The translations under genes and the position numbers were made by a program. The notes under the pieces were generated by a model. That model saw nothing but the letters and a program-made list of their open reading frames with translations, made no database searches and was not told the origin of the DNA. DNA of 64,000 nucleotides. It comes from Metaphire vulgaris. Lineage: Eukaryota > Annelida > Clitellata > Crassiclitellata > Megascolecidae. Positions within the stretch are counted from its first letter, which is position 1. Each line of letters starts with the position of its first letter. Location of the stretch: positions 22,448,986 to 22,512,985 of the forward strand of contig CM030832.1 in NCBI GenBank assembly GCA_018105865.1. Direction: 5' to 3'. Of the stretch, positions 60,301 through 64,000 are shown in pieces.

Positions 60301-62329
60301 TTGTAGCTGCATTTTTTTCTCTGTAAAATAAAAATATTATTATTATTATTATTATTATATTGTTTTATAACGAAGAAGTTCGTTATGTGTGCAGATTGTT
60401 CCGAAGATTGTTTATAGGCCTATTGAGTTCATATTGCCAATAGATTTATGAAGTTAAGGTGTATCCGCGAGTTAACAGTCTGTCAGTGCCGGGGCGCCAA
60501 ATACGAAGTTGCAGGGGGACGCCGGATTGGCTAGCTCCGGCCCTGGAAACAGATGTAATCAATGGTCTGCTTTACTGCAATTTAATTAACCCTTTTGCTT
60601 CATAAGGCTGGTATTTTGGCTTCATAGCCTATTGGTAATATAGATTGCTTGGGTCAAATGGTTAAGTGGATGCAATTAGTTGTCCAGAACTCACCCGCTG
60701 AATTTGGTGCCGACCGGTCCCATCTCCAGGATTCTGCTTGCCAAAGCCTCGCCCTCCATCAAAGCTGGCGGATGCACGACTTTCTCCCTTTTCACGAGAC
60801 GACAAGTCACTCTTGTTGGCATGCAGGCTCTACCGGGTGGAACTATAACGCGGACACCAGAATGCCGGCATCCTCGCATTGCTCCGCCGCGCGCATCAAC
60901 CATGAAGCTAACCAAGAAACTGAAACGACAGAACAAATTGCATTGGGTATGAGAAACACCCAATGATGACGAAAATCAAATCACAATTGAAATATAAAAA
61001 GAGTAATTCTGAATTGAGTCTGGTTAAAATGAGATTCAAATAAATGCAAAACACATTTCAAATTAGGTCAATTTGATATTTTCTCAATTTCATTAAAAAC
61101 ACAATTCAAACTGCACACAAAATTTTTGAGGTTCTGACAATTGTTCAATTAACAATTTTTAAATCATCTCTAATAACCCAAACAATATGCAATATTTAGT
61201 TCACATGGATGTTTCACATCAATTTTGTCTGACTGGCATTCTATGACCTAAATCTTCTGCATATAGTAGGCCCTACTGGCCATAACATAATTCTACTTCA
61301 TATTTGTTGATAGCAGATGAAGATTTCACATTCAGGATCAAAATTTTACACAAGATATGATAACATTGCTTGGAATGACTAAATGGCAATTTCATAATAG
61401 AAAACACTGCCATACGACGACAATAATAATATAATTAATCAAGAGACAAATAATTTGAAATAAAATGCCTGAAAAAACTGAGAAAAAAGGGGTCCAGCAT
61501 AAAGCAATTCTGTGCAAAGTATAAATGAACCAAATTCAGGTTTAAACTTAACAAAAAACACAAAACATAAGGGTTCAAAATAAAAATAATGCAAGAAAAA
61601 CTGTACACTGATAAGATACAATTGACCAATTACCTCTTCCATTTCATCAGTCTGTCAGTAAAGCAAACACAAAGAATTTCTTATAAAATATTATCTGTTG
61701 CTGTTATTCATTTATGTTGAGCAGTGGCTTTCTGCAGACAGCTGCATTGTCTTTCAAAGTTTGAATCTAGTATGGGGATAGCAGTTAGCCACATATCAAC
61801 TGGTATGAAGGCAAAATGAATATGAAGAGCATAACATGTTGAGTATTGCTATGCTCTAGCATGTTTGTGGCCTATGGTGACAAGCACTTAAGACAATAAA
61901 TCAGACTGTAAGGAAAGGCGCTAAAATAAATAACACATGTTATTATATTATAATATAATATATACTATAATAAATATACAATATTTTGTATTATATTCAA
62001 CCATATTCAACAACTGGTTGATCACAGGAACACAGAATGAAACAACTTTAGGCTAATATCCCTGAAATATTAATATTAAGGTGCAAAGTAAATTAAAGTA
62101 ACAAAATGTGAAGTTCAGTACGGTCGTCCAAATCGAATTACCCAGAATATGGAGTGCTGTGTTCGCTTGAAAAATCGACCGAAGTCTCGTAGCTTTGGGC
62201 ATTTGAAACTCCACTGAATGACGAAGTATACTGAAAGTAATCTCCTTCATCATACTGGTTTACTTTGCTTGAGGGTATCTCCTGGCTGGAATACTGGTAC
62301 GGGACCACTTCCGACTGCATCGTTTCCAT
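19486..62329 (-). CDS. ANK: Giant ankyrin gene, 3' part (21 chained exons, 5,216 codons, N-terminal repeats outside the window)
   Basis: Ankyrins link membrane proteins to the spectrin cytoskeleton. The minus strand encodes, in order, a linker (residues 1-62 of the window chain), ZU5-ZU5-UPA (about 63-543), a death domain (about 544-640) and a tail of about 4,560 residues ending at TAG 19488-19486. Exons: 62329-62142, 60919-60695, 57963-57806, 55416-55205, 54785-54581, 54042-53946, 53421-53193, 52498-52183, 50679-50353, 49744-49638, 48586-48535, 48209-48054, 47452-47312, 45549-41809, 40853-40833, 36133-35072, 33499-32903, 30875-30753, 29778-22357, 20141-20066, 19681-19486. Every junction has GT-AG and matching phase, and the sum (15,651 nt) is divisible by three with no internal stop. 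The family call rests on ZU5/UPA signatures such as [22 protein letters not shown] and [11 protein letters not shown]. The ankyrin repeats must lie beyond 64 kb. The family is certain; individual tail exon edges are predicted by eye. Confidence 0.93.
20066..20141 (-). CDS. ANK: Ankyrin exon T: penultimate coding exon
   Basis: The exon encodes [20 protein letters not shown] and DEQVS. The acceptor is TTCTCTTACAG and the donor GTATGA. It changes the junction phase from 1 to 2, so unlike exons L to S it must be present for the last exon to be read in this frame. Confidence 0.82.
20142..22356. other. Intron between exons S and T
   Basis: AT-rich intron sequence; apart from the small MITE at about 22030-22172 nothing was recognised. 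Confidence 0.6.
22030..22172. mobile_element. Small palindromic MITE with telomere-like core
   Basis: GGACAAAATGTCAG (22054-22067) and its exact reverse complement CTGACATTTTGTCC (22138-22151) bracket an ACCCTAACTCTAACCCC stretch and extra ACATTTTGTC words. The flanks GGTTCC... and ...ACGTTCC extend the inverted ends imperfectly. Confidence 0.65.
22357..29778 (-). CDS. ANK: Ankyrin exon S: second giant exon (7,422 nt, 2,473 codons)
   Basis: A single open exon of 7.4 kb runs from [19 protein letters not shown] to FNTHNLTTA. It is strongly acidic, rich in Ser, Glu and Asp, and probably disordered; no catalytic or membrane segment is visible. Near its start are three tandem 44-residue repeats (period exactly 132 bp, about 28980-29380). 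Near 23.81-24.00 kb two copies of SSSLxEFERLE occur. A possible amphipathic helix [15 protein letters not shown] lies at 25464-25508. The acceptor (GATTCAG) was chosen because it matches the phase of exon R; the open frame continues about 80 nt further upstream by chance. The donor is GTAACT. Giant uninterrupted exons of this kind occur in neuronal ankyrins of other animals, where they serve axonal scaffolds (family knowledge); a similar role here is inference. Confidence 0.88.
28980..29380 (-). repeat. Three-copy 132-bp coding repeat inside exon S
   Basis: Copies of the word TTGA[CT]TCTTCTCTAATCCCT start at about 28981, 29113 and 29245, exactly 132 bp apart. They encode 44-residue units with SDEEGxSxDDGxRAELKE and [10 protein letters not shown]. 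High nucleotide identity implies recent duplication. Confidence 0.93.
29779..30752. other. Intron between exons R and S
   Basis: No repeat or gene recognised. Confidence 0.5.
30753..30875 (-). CDS. ANK: Ankyrin exon R: 123-nt tail exon
   Basis: The exon encodes 41 residues, [20 protein letters not shown] through [12 protein letters not shown]. The acceptor is TCTTGTTAG and the donor GTACAC. The GFGL element recalls GFGLGL at the end of exon Q, hinting at shared ancestry (weak). It is phase 1-1. Confidence 0.75.
31003..31081. repeat. Degenerate (TA)n/(TATACA)n repeat
   Basis: Alternating TATATA and CATATA words inside the intron between exons Q and R. Confidence 0.85.
31905..31990 (-). mobile_element. 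LINE 3' end, same family as 63.0 kb
   Basis: AAATCTCGTTAATTTCTAAA followed by GCGCTTTCAAAAG, then GAAGTAGCTCCTTATTC, is nearly identical to 63039-63100. On the minus strand it is a LINE 3' end with a TTAC-repeat tail. Only the last 80 bp are present. Confidence 0.8.
32121..32408 (+). mobile_element. tRNA-derived SINE (288 bp) with target duplication
   Basis: The head carries an RNA polymerase III A box TAGCAGAGTGG (32133-32143) and B box GGTTCGACCCC (32177-32187) in tRNA spacing. The body ends CCTACCTTTACCTTACTC. Identical ATAATAAG flanks at 32113-32120 and 32409-32416 are the target duplication. The 3' half recurs, degraded, at 1020-1132. It sits in the ankyrin intron between exons Q and R, opposite to the gene. 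Confidence 0.92.
32903..33499 (-). CDS. ANK: Ankyrin exon Q: 597-nt tail exon
   Basis: The exon encodes 198 codons from [20 protein letters not shown] to GRLSGEQ. It has a highly acidic Glu/Asp/Lys centre that could form a short charged helix, then [16 protein letters not shown] and [12 protein letters not shown]. The acceptor is GTGATCCAG and the donor GTACAG. It is phase 1-1, with no known domain. Confidence 0.83.
33500..35071. other. Intron between exons P and Q
   Basis: AT-rich; no repeat family or gene recognised. Confidence 0.5.
35072..36133 (-). CDS. ANK: Ankyrin exon P: 1,062-nt tail exon with an SxIP motif
   Basis: The exon encodes 353 codons, acidic and Ser/Pro rich, starting [14 protein letters not shown] and ending [10 protein letters not shown]. 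Near residue 55 it has [10 protein letters not shown], a match to the basic-flanked S-x-I-P motif used to bind EB proteins at microtubule ends (positions 35963-35980). Two related segments, [14 protein letters not shown] and [14 protein letters not shown], suggest an internal duplication. The acceptor is AACCTTTCAG and the donor GTATTG. It is phase 1-1. Confidence 0.85.
36525..36945 (+). pseudogene. CR1-like LINE C-terminal fragment
   Basis: Frames read [20 protein letters not shown], then [40 protein letters not shown] and [14 protein letters not shown], the post-RT domain of CR1-like LINEs, then a GCGCTATATAAATTGAC 3' end and an AACCT tail. It is opposite to the ankyrin gene and 5'-truncated. 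Confidence 0.85.
38590..39110. promoter_or_regulatory. CpG-richer intronic stretch, candidate internal promoter or enhancer
   Basis: Against AT-rich surroundings this 0.5 kb contains many CG dinucleotides, two ATGGCGG words in YY1-like context (AACAAAATGGCGGAC near 39051; CACATGGCGGCG near 38748) and a CACGTG E-box near 39070. An open frame on the minus strand (38742-39098) resembles no family. An old GC-rich repeat is the main alternative. Confidence 0.3.
39540..40058. mobile_element. hAT (Charlie-like) MITE, 519 bp
   Basis: The left end CAGCGGTCCTCAACCTTTGG and right end (reverse complement) CAGCAGTTGTCAATCTTTTT are inverted. The flanks GTCTAAAG (39532-39539) and GCCTAAAG (40059-40066) form a 7/8 target duplication. 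The interior has a GGTGAGGGAGCTTATGATGC segment related to 5565-5640. Confidence 0.88.
40106..40530 (-). pseudogene. CR1-like LINE C-terminal fragment, minus strand
   Basis: The minus strand reads [40 protein letters not shown] and a [12 protein letters not shown] end, then AGCGCTCTTGATC...CACTATATAAATTGGC and a TAAC-repeat tail (plus-strand GTTA units at 40106-40128). It is 5'-truncated and in the same orientation as the ankyrin gene. Confidence 0.85.
40833..40853 (-). CDS. ANK: Ankyrin exon O: 21-nt microexon
   Basis: Twenty-one nucleotides between ACATTCCAG and a strong GTAAGT donor encode AQYVQSR plus one base. The exon is phase 1-1, so inclusion adds seven residues without changing frame. 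It lies alone between exon N and exon P. The strong donor supports it; an alternative acceptor five bases downstream would break frame. Confidence 0.62.
40854..41808. other. Intron between exons N and O
   Basis: AT-rich with nothing recognised; a minus-strand in-frame stop lies 20 nt inside (41789), just past the exon N donor. Confidence 0.5.
41809..45549 (-). CDS. ANK: Ankyrin exon N: first giant exon (3,741 nt, 1,246 codons) with D-G core repeats
   Basis: This uninterrupted exon starts after TTTCATTTTCAG with [14 protein letters not shown]. About 220 unfamiliar but fairly well-ordered-looking residues come first (Phe, Tyr, Asp and Lys rich, with a cluster CxxxxxxCxC near residue 200), then a low-complexity Asn/Gly/Ser/Asp linker, then five diverged repeats of roughly 95-120 residues. 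Each repeat has a head with VTEDEN...DGTxxKxxxxTK, an acidic E-I-E-E-x-I-x-E-L-A-P-G-I middle and a second TDGSPVxKTV element. Further D-G cores occur near the end ([27 protein letters not shown]). The donor GTATGG follows PSLC; reading through it would add GMVLLT and stop at 41789. The D-G-x-x-x-K-K pattern resembles short motifs in the C-terminal regions of other ankyrins, so the array may be an amplified native motif (inference). Confidence 0.88.
41850..44630 (-). repeat. Array of diverged D-G core repeats inside exon N
   Basis: The D-G-[ST]-x-x-K repeat heads lie near 44548-44586, 43980-44015, 43615-43655, 43250-43290 and 42815-42855, with two final D-G cores near 42100 and 41890. The spacing between neighbouring heads is about 365-570 bp. 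Nucleotide identity is low but the protein pattern is clear, so the array is old. Confidence 0.85.
45550..47311. other. Intron between exons M and N
   Basis: Apart from the hAT MITE at 46880-47135 nothing was recognised. Confidence 0.5.
46880..47135. mobile_element. hAT-type MITE with perfect 8-bp target duplication
   Basis: The termini CATGGGTATTCAACT and AGTTGAATAGCCATG, with a CAGATCTGGCCCGTGGGCCG inner segment typical of Charlie-like hATs, are flanked by identical GTTTATAT (46872-46879 and 47136-47143). Confidence 0.93.
47312..47452 (-). CDS. ANK: Ankyrin exon M: tail exon (phase 1-1)
   Basis: The exon encodes 47 residues, [20 protein letters not shown] through [12 protein letters not shown]. 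The acceptor is TACTTATTTTAG and the donor GTAATA. It is acidic and Ser-rich with no known domain. Confidence 0.75.
47453..48053. other. Intron between exons L and M
   Basis: Contains only the small TTAA-flanked element at 47628-47704. Confidence 0.5.
47628..47704. mobile_element. Probable piggyBac-type MITE (77 bp)
   Basis: TTAA at 47624-47627 and 47705-47708 flank CCCTTTCGTTTC... and ...CACTTAATGGG. The inverted ends are weaker than in the 5.4- and 14.0-kb copies. Confidence 0.5.
48054..48209 (-). CDS. ANK: Ankyrin exon L: tail exon (phase 1-1)
   Basis: The exon encodes 52 residues from [20 protein letters not shown] to [11 protein letters not shown]. The acceptor is TTTTAAATTCAG and the donor GTGCAA. 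It is acidic, has no known domain, and is symmetric in phase. Confidence 0.72.
48210..48534. other. Intron between exons K and L
   Basis: Contains degenerate ATGATGA runs (about 48325-48425); nothing else recognised. Confidence 0.5.
48535..48586 (-). CDS. ANK: Ankyrin exon K: short acidic tail exon
   Basis: This 52-nt exon encodes [17 protein letters not shown]. It takes the phase-0 junction of exon J and converts the chain to phase 1. The acceptor is GACTGTTTTAG and the donor GTAATA. It is supported by splice sites and phase only. Confidence 0.7.
48587..49637. other. Intron between exons J and K
   Basis: Holds the LINE fragment at 48.7 kb. A stretch near 49440-49490 reading [12 protein letters not shown] could be another LINE end, but evidence is thin. 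Confidence 0.5.
48690..48865 (+). mobile_element. Non-LTR retrotransposon 3' coding fragment
   Basis: Close copy of 9034-9210 (shared words include AATAATAGAAGGACAACTAG and GATGCTACTTGACTGGATGA), encoding [20 protein letters not shown] in broken frames. It is antisense to the ankyrin gene. Confidence 0.82.
49638..49744 (-). CDS. ANK: Ankyrin exon J: post-death-domain linker
   Basis: The exon encodes about 36 residues, [20 protein letters not shown] through YEEQDIIK. It joins the death domain exon (A|GT) and ends in phase 0. The donor GTTTCA is the weakest in the chain, so inclusion may be regulated. Residues SSIP occur here but with no adjacent basic residues. Confidence 0.78.
49745..50352. 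other. Intron between exons I and J
   Basis: No repeat or gene recognised. Confidence 0.5.
50353..50679 (-). CDS. ANK: Ankyrin exon I: death domain
   Basis: The exon encodes 108 residues with the ankyrin death-domain pattern: [20 protein letters not shown], then [28 protein letters not shown] and the [10 protein letters not shown] end. The domain normally forms a six-helix fold near the start of the ankyrin C-terminal region. The acceptor used is TTTGCTTTAG; an alternative CAG lies 19 nt upstream but would shift the frame. The donor GTAATT follows 'DS'. Confidence 0.95.
50835..51131 (+). mobile_element. CR1-like LINE 3' fragment with (TAA)n tail
   Basis: [20 protein letters not shown] resembles the last residues of CR1-like ORF2; about 150 bp of UTR-like sequence follow, then an AATAAT run at 51051-51131. 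The run may be the element's expanded tail. Confidence 0.55.
51228..51540. mobile_element. MITE with CAGTAGAAC inverted ends and a palindromic core
   Basis: CAGTAGAACC at the left and GTTCTACTG at about 51530-51538 are inverted, as in Tigger-like MITEs. The left part (about 51246-51395) is itself a long palindrome: AGTACGTTACAATAAAGTT pairs with AACTTTATTGTAACGTACTT, and CTGTCAGGTCAGG with CCTGACCTGACAG. Confidence 0.7.
52119..52182. repeat. (ATT)n microsatellite touching the exon H donor
   Basis: On the minus strand the intron begins GTAATAATAATAATAA and continues as an imperfect TAA run for about 60 bp. Confidence 0.95.
52183..52498 (-). CDS. ANK: Ankyrin exon H: UPA domain
   Basis: The exon encodes the rest of UPA, including [43 protein letters not shown] and [12 protein letters not shown]. 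The donor GTAATA is the first unit of a TAA microsatellite, so the 5' splice site abuts a length-variable repeat. No large open frame lies between this exon and the death domain exon, so there is no giant insertion at that position. Confidence 0.95.
52499..53192. other. Intron between exons G and H
   Basis: Holds the LINE fragment at 52.9 kb; otherwise nothing recognised. Confidence 0.5.
52905..53085 (+). mobile_element. Non-LTR retrotransposon C-terminal fragment
   Basis: The frame reads [15 protein letters not shown], then [20 protein letters not shown] and LKEDDT, ending in an AGAAGAAGAAG tail. This is the conserved last stretch of ORF2 in a LINE family different from the 48.7-kb one. It is antisense to the gene. 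Confidence 0.8.
53193..53421 (-). CDS. ANK: Ankyrin exon G: ZU5 to UPA transition
   Basis: The exon encodes [17 protein letters not shown], then [19 protein letters not shown] and [19 protein letters not shown], matching the start of the ankyrin UPA domain, which packs against the ZU5 pair. The acceptor is TTTCTGTTAAG and the donor GTAAGT. It ends in phase 0. Confidence 0.96.
53422..53945. other. Intron between exons F and G
   Basis: Includes a minus-strand LINE-like 3' end at about 53434-53515 (ATTATT tail, then TCTAGCACCAGTTCTAATAC), similar to 58480-58560. Nothing else recognised. Confidence 0.5.
53946..54042 (-). CDS. ANK: Ankyrin exon F: end of second ZU5 domain
   Basis: This 97-nt exon encodes [19 protein letters not shown] and [13 protein letters not shown], diagnostic of ankyrins. 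Both edges are in phase with the neighbouring exons; the donor is GTAATT. Confidence 0.96.
54043..54580. other. Intron between exons E and F
   Basis: No repeat or gene recognised. Confidence 0.5.
54581..54785 (-). CDS. ANK: Ankyrin exon E: second ZU5 domain core
   Basis: The exon encodes [20 protein letters not shown] and the TLTIP and TLRLLCSIM segments, the ankyrin second-ZU5 core. I placed the start at GTTTTACCAG rather than at the later TTTTACCAG acceptor because only the earlier site keeps the family reading frame ([13 protein letters not shown]). The donor is GTACAA. Confidence 0.95.
54786..55204. other. Intron between exons D and E
   Basis: A short direct repeat (TTTCAAGTGATTCAAGTGAT) near 55005; otherwise nothing recognised. 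Confidence 0.5.
55205..55416 (-). CDS. ANK: Ankyrin exon D: ZU5 linker and start of second ZU5 domain
   Basis: The exon encodes [20 protein letters not shown] followed by the [14 protein letters not shown] and [15 protein letters not shown] segments, matching the transition from the first to the second ZU5 domain of ankyrins. The acceptor is TTTATTTTGTAG and the donor GTAAAT. It ends in phase 0. Confidence 0.95.
55540..56600 (+). pseudogene. CR1/L2-like LINE, 3' half, with (ATT)n tail
   Basis: The frame reads [20 protein letters not shown] (catalytic YADD), [15 protein letters not shown], then after stops [35 protein letters not shown] and [20 protein letters not shown] to the end at 56483. 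An ATT run lies at 56566-56599. It is longer and better preserved than the other LINE copies, 5'-truncated, and antisense to the ankyrin gene. Confidence 0.88.
57223..57371. repeat. (ACT)n/(ACC)n microsatellite
   Basis: About 150 bp of ACT units with ACC interruptions at 57308-57345; open frames here give only poly-Tyr, poly-Thr or poly-Val. Confidence 0.97.
57806..57963 (-). CDS. ANK: Ankyrin exon A: first ZU5 domain, second part
   Basis: The exon encodes [19 protein letters not shown] and [13 protein letters not shown], the most recognisable part of the first ankyrin ZU5 domain, followed by a variable acidic stretch ending GTFFS. The acceptor TTTGTTTCAG and donor GTGGGC fit, and the exon leaves one base (G) that joins the next exon as GAT. 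Confidence 0.96.
58276..59087 (+). pseudogene. Mariner-like transposase relic, interrupted
   Basis: [20 protein letters not shown] and [20 protein letters not shown] match the mariner catalytic region with its second aspartate. The frame is broken at about 58480 by an unrelated repeat and resumes at about 58765 with [14 protein letters not shown] (third catalytic aspartate region) and, in another frame, [20 protein letters not shown]. The N-terminal DNA-binding part is missing. It is inactive. Confidence 0.88.
58480..58762 (-). mobile_element. Repeat inserted into the mariner relic
   Basis: It begins on the plus strand with ATAATAATAATAATT, then GCACTTCTATAGCACCATTT, resembling 53434-53515; on the minus strand this is a LINE-type 3' end with a TAA tail. 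It separates the two halves of the mariner catalytic domain. Confidence 0.65.
59935..60310 (+). pseudogene. hAT transposase C-terminal fragment
   Basis: [26 protein letters not shown], then [20 protein letters not shown] and [14 protein letters not shown] match the hAT dimerisation domain of ZMYM-type transposases. One in-frame stop follows FS. Confidence 0.85.
60695..60919 (-). CDS. ANK: Ankyrin exon B: start of first ZU5 domain
   Basis: The exon encodes 75 residues of the first ZU5 domain of the spectrin-binding module, including [16 protein letters not shown], the ThrCysArgLeuValLysArg stretch and the [17 protein letters not shown] end, all hallmarks of ankyrins. The acceptor is TTCTGTCGTTTCAG and the donor GTGAGT. 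The split glycine codon (GG|A) joins it to the next exon without a gap relative to the family. Conservation here is far higher than in the tail, which anchors the identification of the whole gene. Confidence 0.96.
60920..62141. other. Intron between exons B and C
   Basis: Contains the candidate 18-nt microexon at 61634-61651; no repeat recognised. Confidence 0.5.
61634..61651 (-). CDS. Candidate 18-nt microexon between exons C and B
   Basis: On the minus strand an 18-nt stretch lies between a pyrimidine-rich acceptor ending TTTACTGACAG and a donor GTAATT. Included between the flanking exons it keeps frame (GG|A ... AG|T) and would insert six residues, reading LMKWKS before FLVSF, with no stop. 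There is no transcript evidence; a chance match is possible. Confidence 0.35.
62142..62329 (-). CDS. ANK: Ankyrin exon C: linker before the first ZU5 domain
   Basis: The exon encodes about 62 residues rich in Ser, Tyr and Glu, ending STPYSG. It joins in phase (GG|T) to the exon starting [12 protein letters not shown], the position where ankyrins carry a variable linker between the repeats and ZU5. The acceptor reads TTCCTTCTGAAG and the donor GTAATT. The exon begins with ATG directly after the acceptor. I read this as an internal methionine, because an ankyrin without its repeats would be unusual, although a short isoform starting here is possible. Nothing further upstream in the window is recognisably coding. 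Confidence 0.75.
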
Positions 62330-63019
62330 CTTCAGAAGGAAAACTCAATTGCAATTCAATCTAATTAAGTAAATAATTCTGTCATTTCTTTAAAATGCTA
62401 AACAATCATTTAAAACGTATCTGTAACTTTTTGATAGTTAACTGCCTAACTGTCCTGTGCCAGATTTTTCTGGCACAATGAAAATGAAAATATTAATGAC
62501 GCCATGATACCATAATTTTCTGGCACATTCCCAGCCACATGCTTGAAATGTCTGGCATGAGGATCTTTTTCAATATGACAGCTAAAGGGCTAAAGACAGC
62601 ACACATAAAGCATACTGTTGTTGTTGTTGCTTGTTGTGCAAATAATAAATAACAACAGTAATGAAGAGTGATGGCAATGCTAGTGATTGCTGAGCATAAA
62701 CCATGCAGCCGCCAATTTAAAAATAATAGAAAACATACAAAAGAGAGAAACCTCAATTCAATGACATGAAAAATCATGATACCAGGTATTATTTTGCATA
62801 TAATTGCAAGCAATTTAGAAAACAACCAAAAATACAGTAACACATAGCATAGTAATCACTAACATTGCCAGCACTCTTCATTGCTATTGTTATAATTTGT
62901 TATTCACGCAACTGATATATTCTTGAGAAAAAAGCTGCTGTTAAGATTACATTATACTAAAAACCTAAATGCATTTAATGTATTAAGGAATAGCAAGAAA
63001 TTAATAACTTTAATTTGCT
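62330..63019. other. Upstream intron of the ankyrin gene, nothing recognised
   Basis: AT-rich; includes an inverted TTTTTCTGGCACA motif pair near 62465-62530 of unknown meaning. No further ankyrin exon could be supported. Confidence 0.4.
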
Positions 63020-63560
63020 GCAAGTAAAGTAAAGTAAAATCTCGTTAATTTCTAAAGCGCTTTCAAAAGATGCACCGAAGTAGCTCCTTATTCCTATGCG
63101 CTCAATCTCAAATGAAGTAGCTATAGCCAAAGGTGGGTCATTCATGCCGGGTCATTTAATCAAAAGGGCGAGTGGGCAGGACGCTATAGCTATGGAGGAA
63201 ATGAACAGCACTACTAATTTTATAAAGAGAAATGACTTTAGTTTGGAAAGAAAAACACGAGGAGATGTTGCAAGAAGGGGAGAAAATTGTGACTCAGAGT
63301 TTGTTATTTGGCTTTGATGTAGACAGCGAAGGGATATTGGAATTGAGTTCCAAAGCTCAGGTGCTGCATATGAAAAAGCACGATTGCAAATTTTGAGAGA
63401 TGATTGATTCAGAGGTCGAAGGAGAGTTACATGAGAAGAGGATCTAGTAGATCCAGGTTGTTGTGGAATTATCAGATTTCTTAGGTAGACTGGTTTTGAT
63501 GTATGGAGTGAGTTATAAGTCATCGATATTATTTTATATTCAATGCATTCTGTTATTTTG
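63020..63560 (-). pseudogene. CR1-like LINE 3' end and C-terminal coding fragment
   Basis: The minus strand reads LHTSKPVYLRNLIIPQQPGS, HVTLLRPLNQSSLKICNRAF and SYAAPELWNSIPISLR, then FLSKLKSFLF, the standard C-terminal end of CR1-like ORF2. It continues through a GCGCTTTAGAAATTAACGAG 3' end into TTTAC repeats. The same 3' end occurs at 31905-31990. Confidence 0.87.
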
Positions 63561-63724
63561 AGCCAGTGGAGAGATTTGAGTAATGGTGTAATGTGGCAAA
63601 ATTTAGGCGATTTAGTTACTGCACGAGCTAAGGCATTTTGAATCGATTGGAGTTTACATATGGAAGCCCTTGGAAGATTGTGAAACAGTGAGTTGCAGTA
63701 GTCTAACTTAGAGTGAATAAGTAA

Positions 63725-64000
63725 GTAGAATACAAAGAATAAGAAATGAAGACATCAGGAGAAGACTTGGGGATGAAAGAGATAATAATAGATAAAATCA
63801 TAACAAAAAGACTTAGATGGTATGGACACGTAAAAATAGAATGAAAAGCAACAGACTCCCATATAAAGCACTCTACACATACAAAGAAGGCAAAAGAGGA
63901 AGAGGAAGGCCCAGGAAAGAGTGGATAGATAACATCAAAGAAGACTTCGAAAGATATCAAATGACAATAATAAATGGAATGAGATTAACAATGGAAAAAG
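63725..64000 (+). pseudogene. Non-LTR retrotransposon C-terminal fragment at the window edge
   Basis: Frames read RIRNEDIRRRLGMKEIIIDK, KRLRWYGHVK, then GRGRPRKEWIDNIKEDFERY, conserved in the last part of many LINE ORF2 proteins. It runs off the window. Confidence 0.83.

Larger units (their letters stand above)
57964..60694. other. Intron between exons A and B
   Basis: Holds the mariner relic, the hAT relic and an AT palindrome (59518-59550, AATGCAATATAT...ATATTGCATT). Other parts are unrecognised. Confidence 0.5.

Noticed and set aside
62327..62329. Start codon of a short ankyrin at the ATG opening exon C
   Set aside because: A splice acceptor lies directly before it, and the ZU5 module normally follows the ankyrin repeats. 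A short isoform cannot be excluded but is not the simplest reading.
19486..62329. Strand bias of LINE insertions against the ankyrin gene
   Set aside because: Of the fragments in the introns about five are antisense and four sense, too few and too even to claim selection.
1..64000. CRISPR arrays, operons, riboswitches or bacterial genes
   Set aside because: The window is intron-rich animal DNA; the regular repeats found are microsatellites, transposons or coding repeats.

Overview
The window is animal (metazoan) nuclear DNA. It has a long multi-exon gene with GT-AG introns, AT-rich introns, long dinucleotide and trinucleotide microsatellites, a tRNA-derived SINE, several non-LTR retrotransposon tails, and hAT, piggyBac, pogo and mariner relics. 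I cannot name the species. Repeat content and gene architecture suggest an invertebrate, but that is inference.

One protein-coding gene dominates: an ankyrin on the minus strand, running from at least 62.3 kb down to its stop codon at 19.49 kb. I could chain 21 coding exons whose splice phases agree at every junction. Together they give 15,651 nt, an open frame of 5,216 codons plus stop. In order they encode a linker, the tandem ZU5 domains, the UPA domain and the death domain (all about 50.3-62.3 kb), then a very large, acidic, probably disordered tail (19.5-49.7 kb). The tail includes two giant exons, of 3,741 nt (41.8-45.5 kb) and 7,422 nt (22.4-29.8 kb). The N-terminal ankyrin repeats must lie beyond 64 kb, so the gene is partial here. 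The first giant exon carries five diverged repeats built around a D-G-[ST]-x-x-K core. The second carries a three-copy 44-residue repeat with an exact 132-bp period. Eight consecutive tail exons (L to S) are all phase 1-1, so each can be skipped or included without changing frame; one of them is a 21-nt microexon. This looks like a modular giant ankyrin tail on the C-terminal side of the death domain.

From 1 to about 18.2 kb the window is intergenic and consists mostly of mobile-element remains. These include SINE tails, two TTAA-flanked piggyBac-type MITEs, a decayed pogo/Tigger-like element (6.1-8.5 kb), non-LTR retrotransposon fragments, hAT transposase C-terminal remnants, and several hAT-type MITEs with recognisable 8-bp target duplications. 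One MITE (14.69-17.28 kb) is split by a 2.1-kb insertion with LTR-like ends. No intact cellular gene is visible there; a possible SAP-domain exon lies at 13.8 kb.

The ankyrin introns hold more of the same: hAT MITEs at 39.5 and 46.9 kb, a complete SINE at 32.1 kb, CR1/L2-like tails, a mariner relic interrupted by another repeat at 58.3-59.1 kb, and a hAT relic at 60 kb. A CpG-richer 0.5-kb stretch at 38.6-39.1 kb could be an internal promoter.
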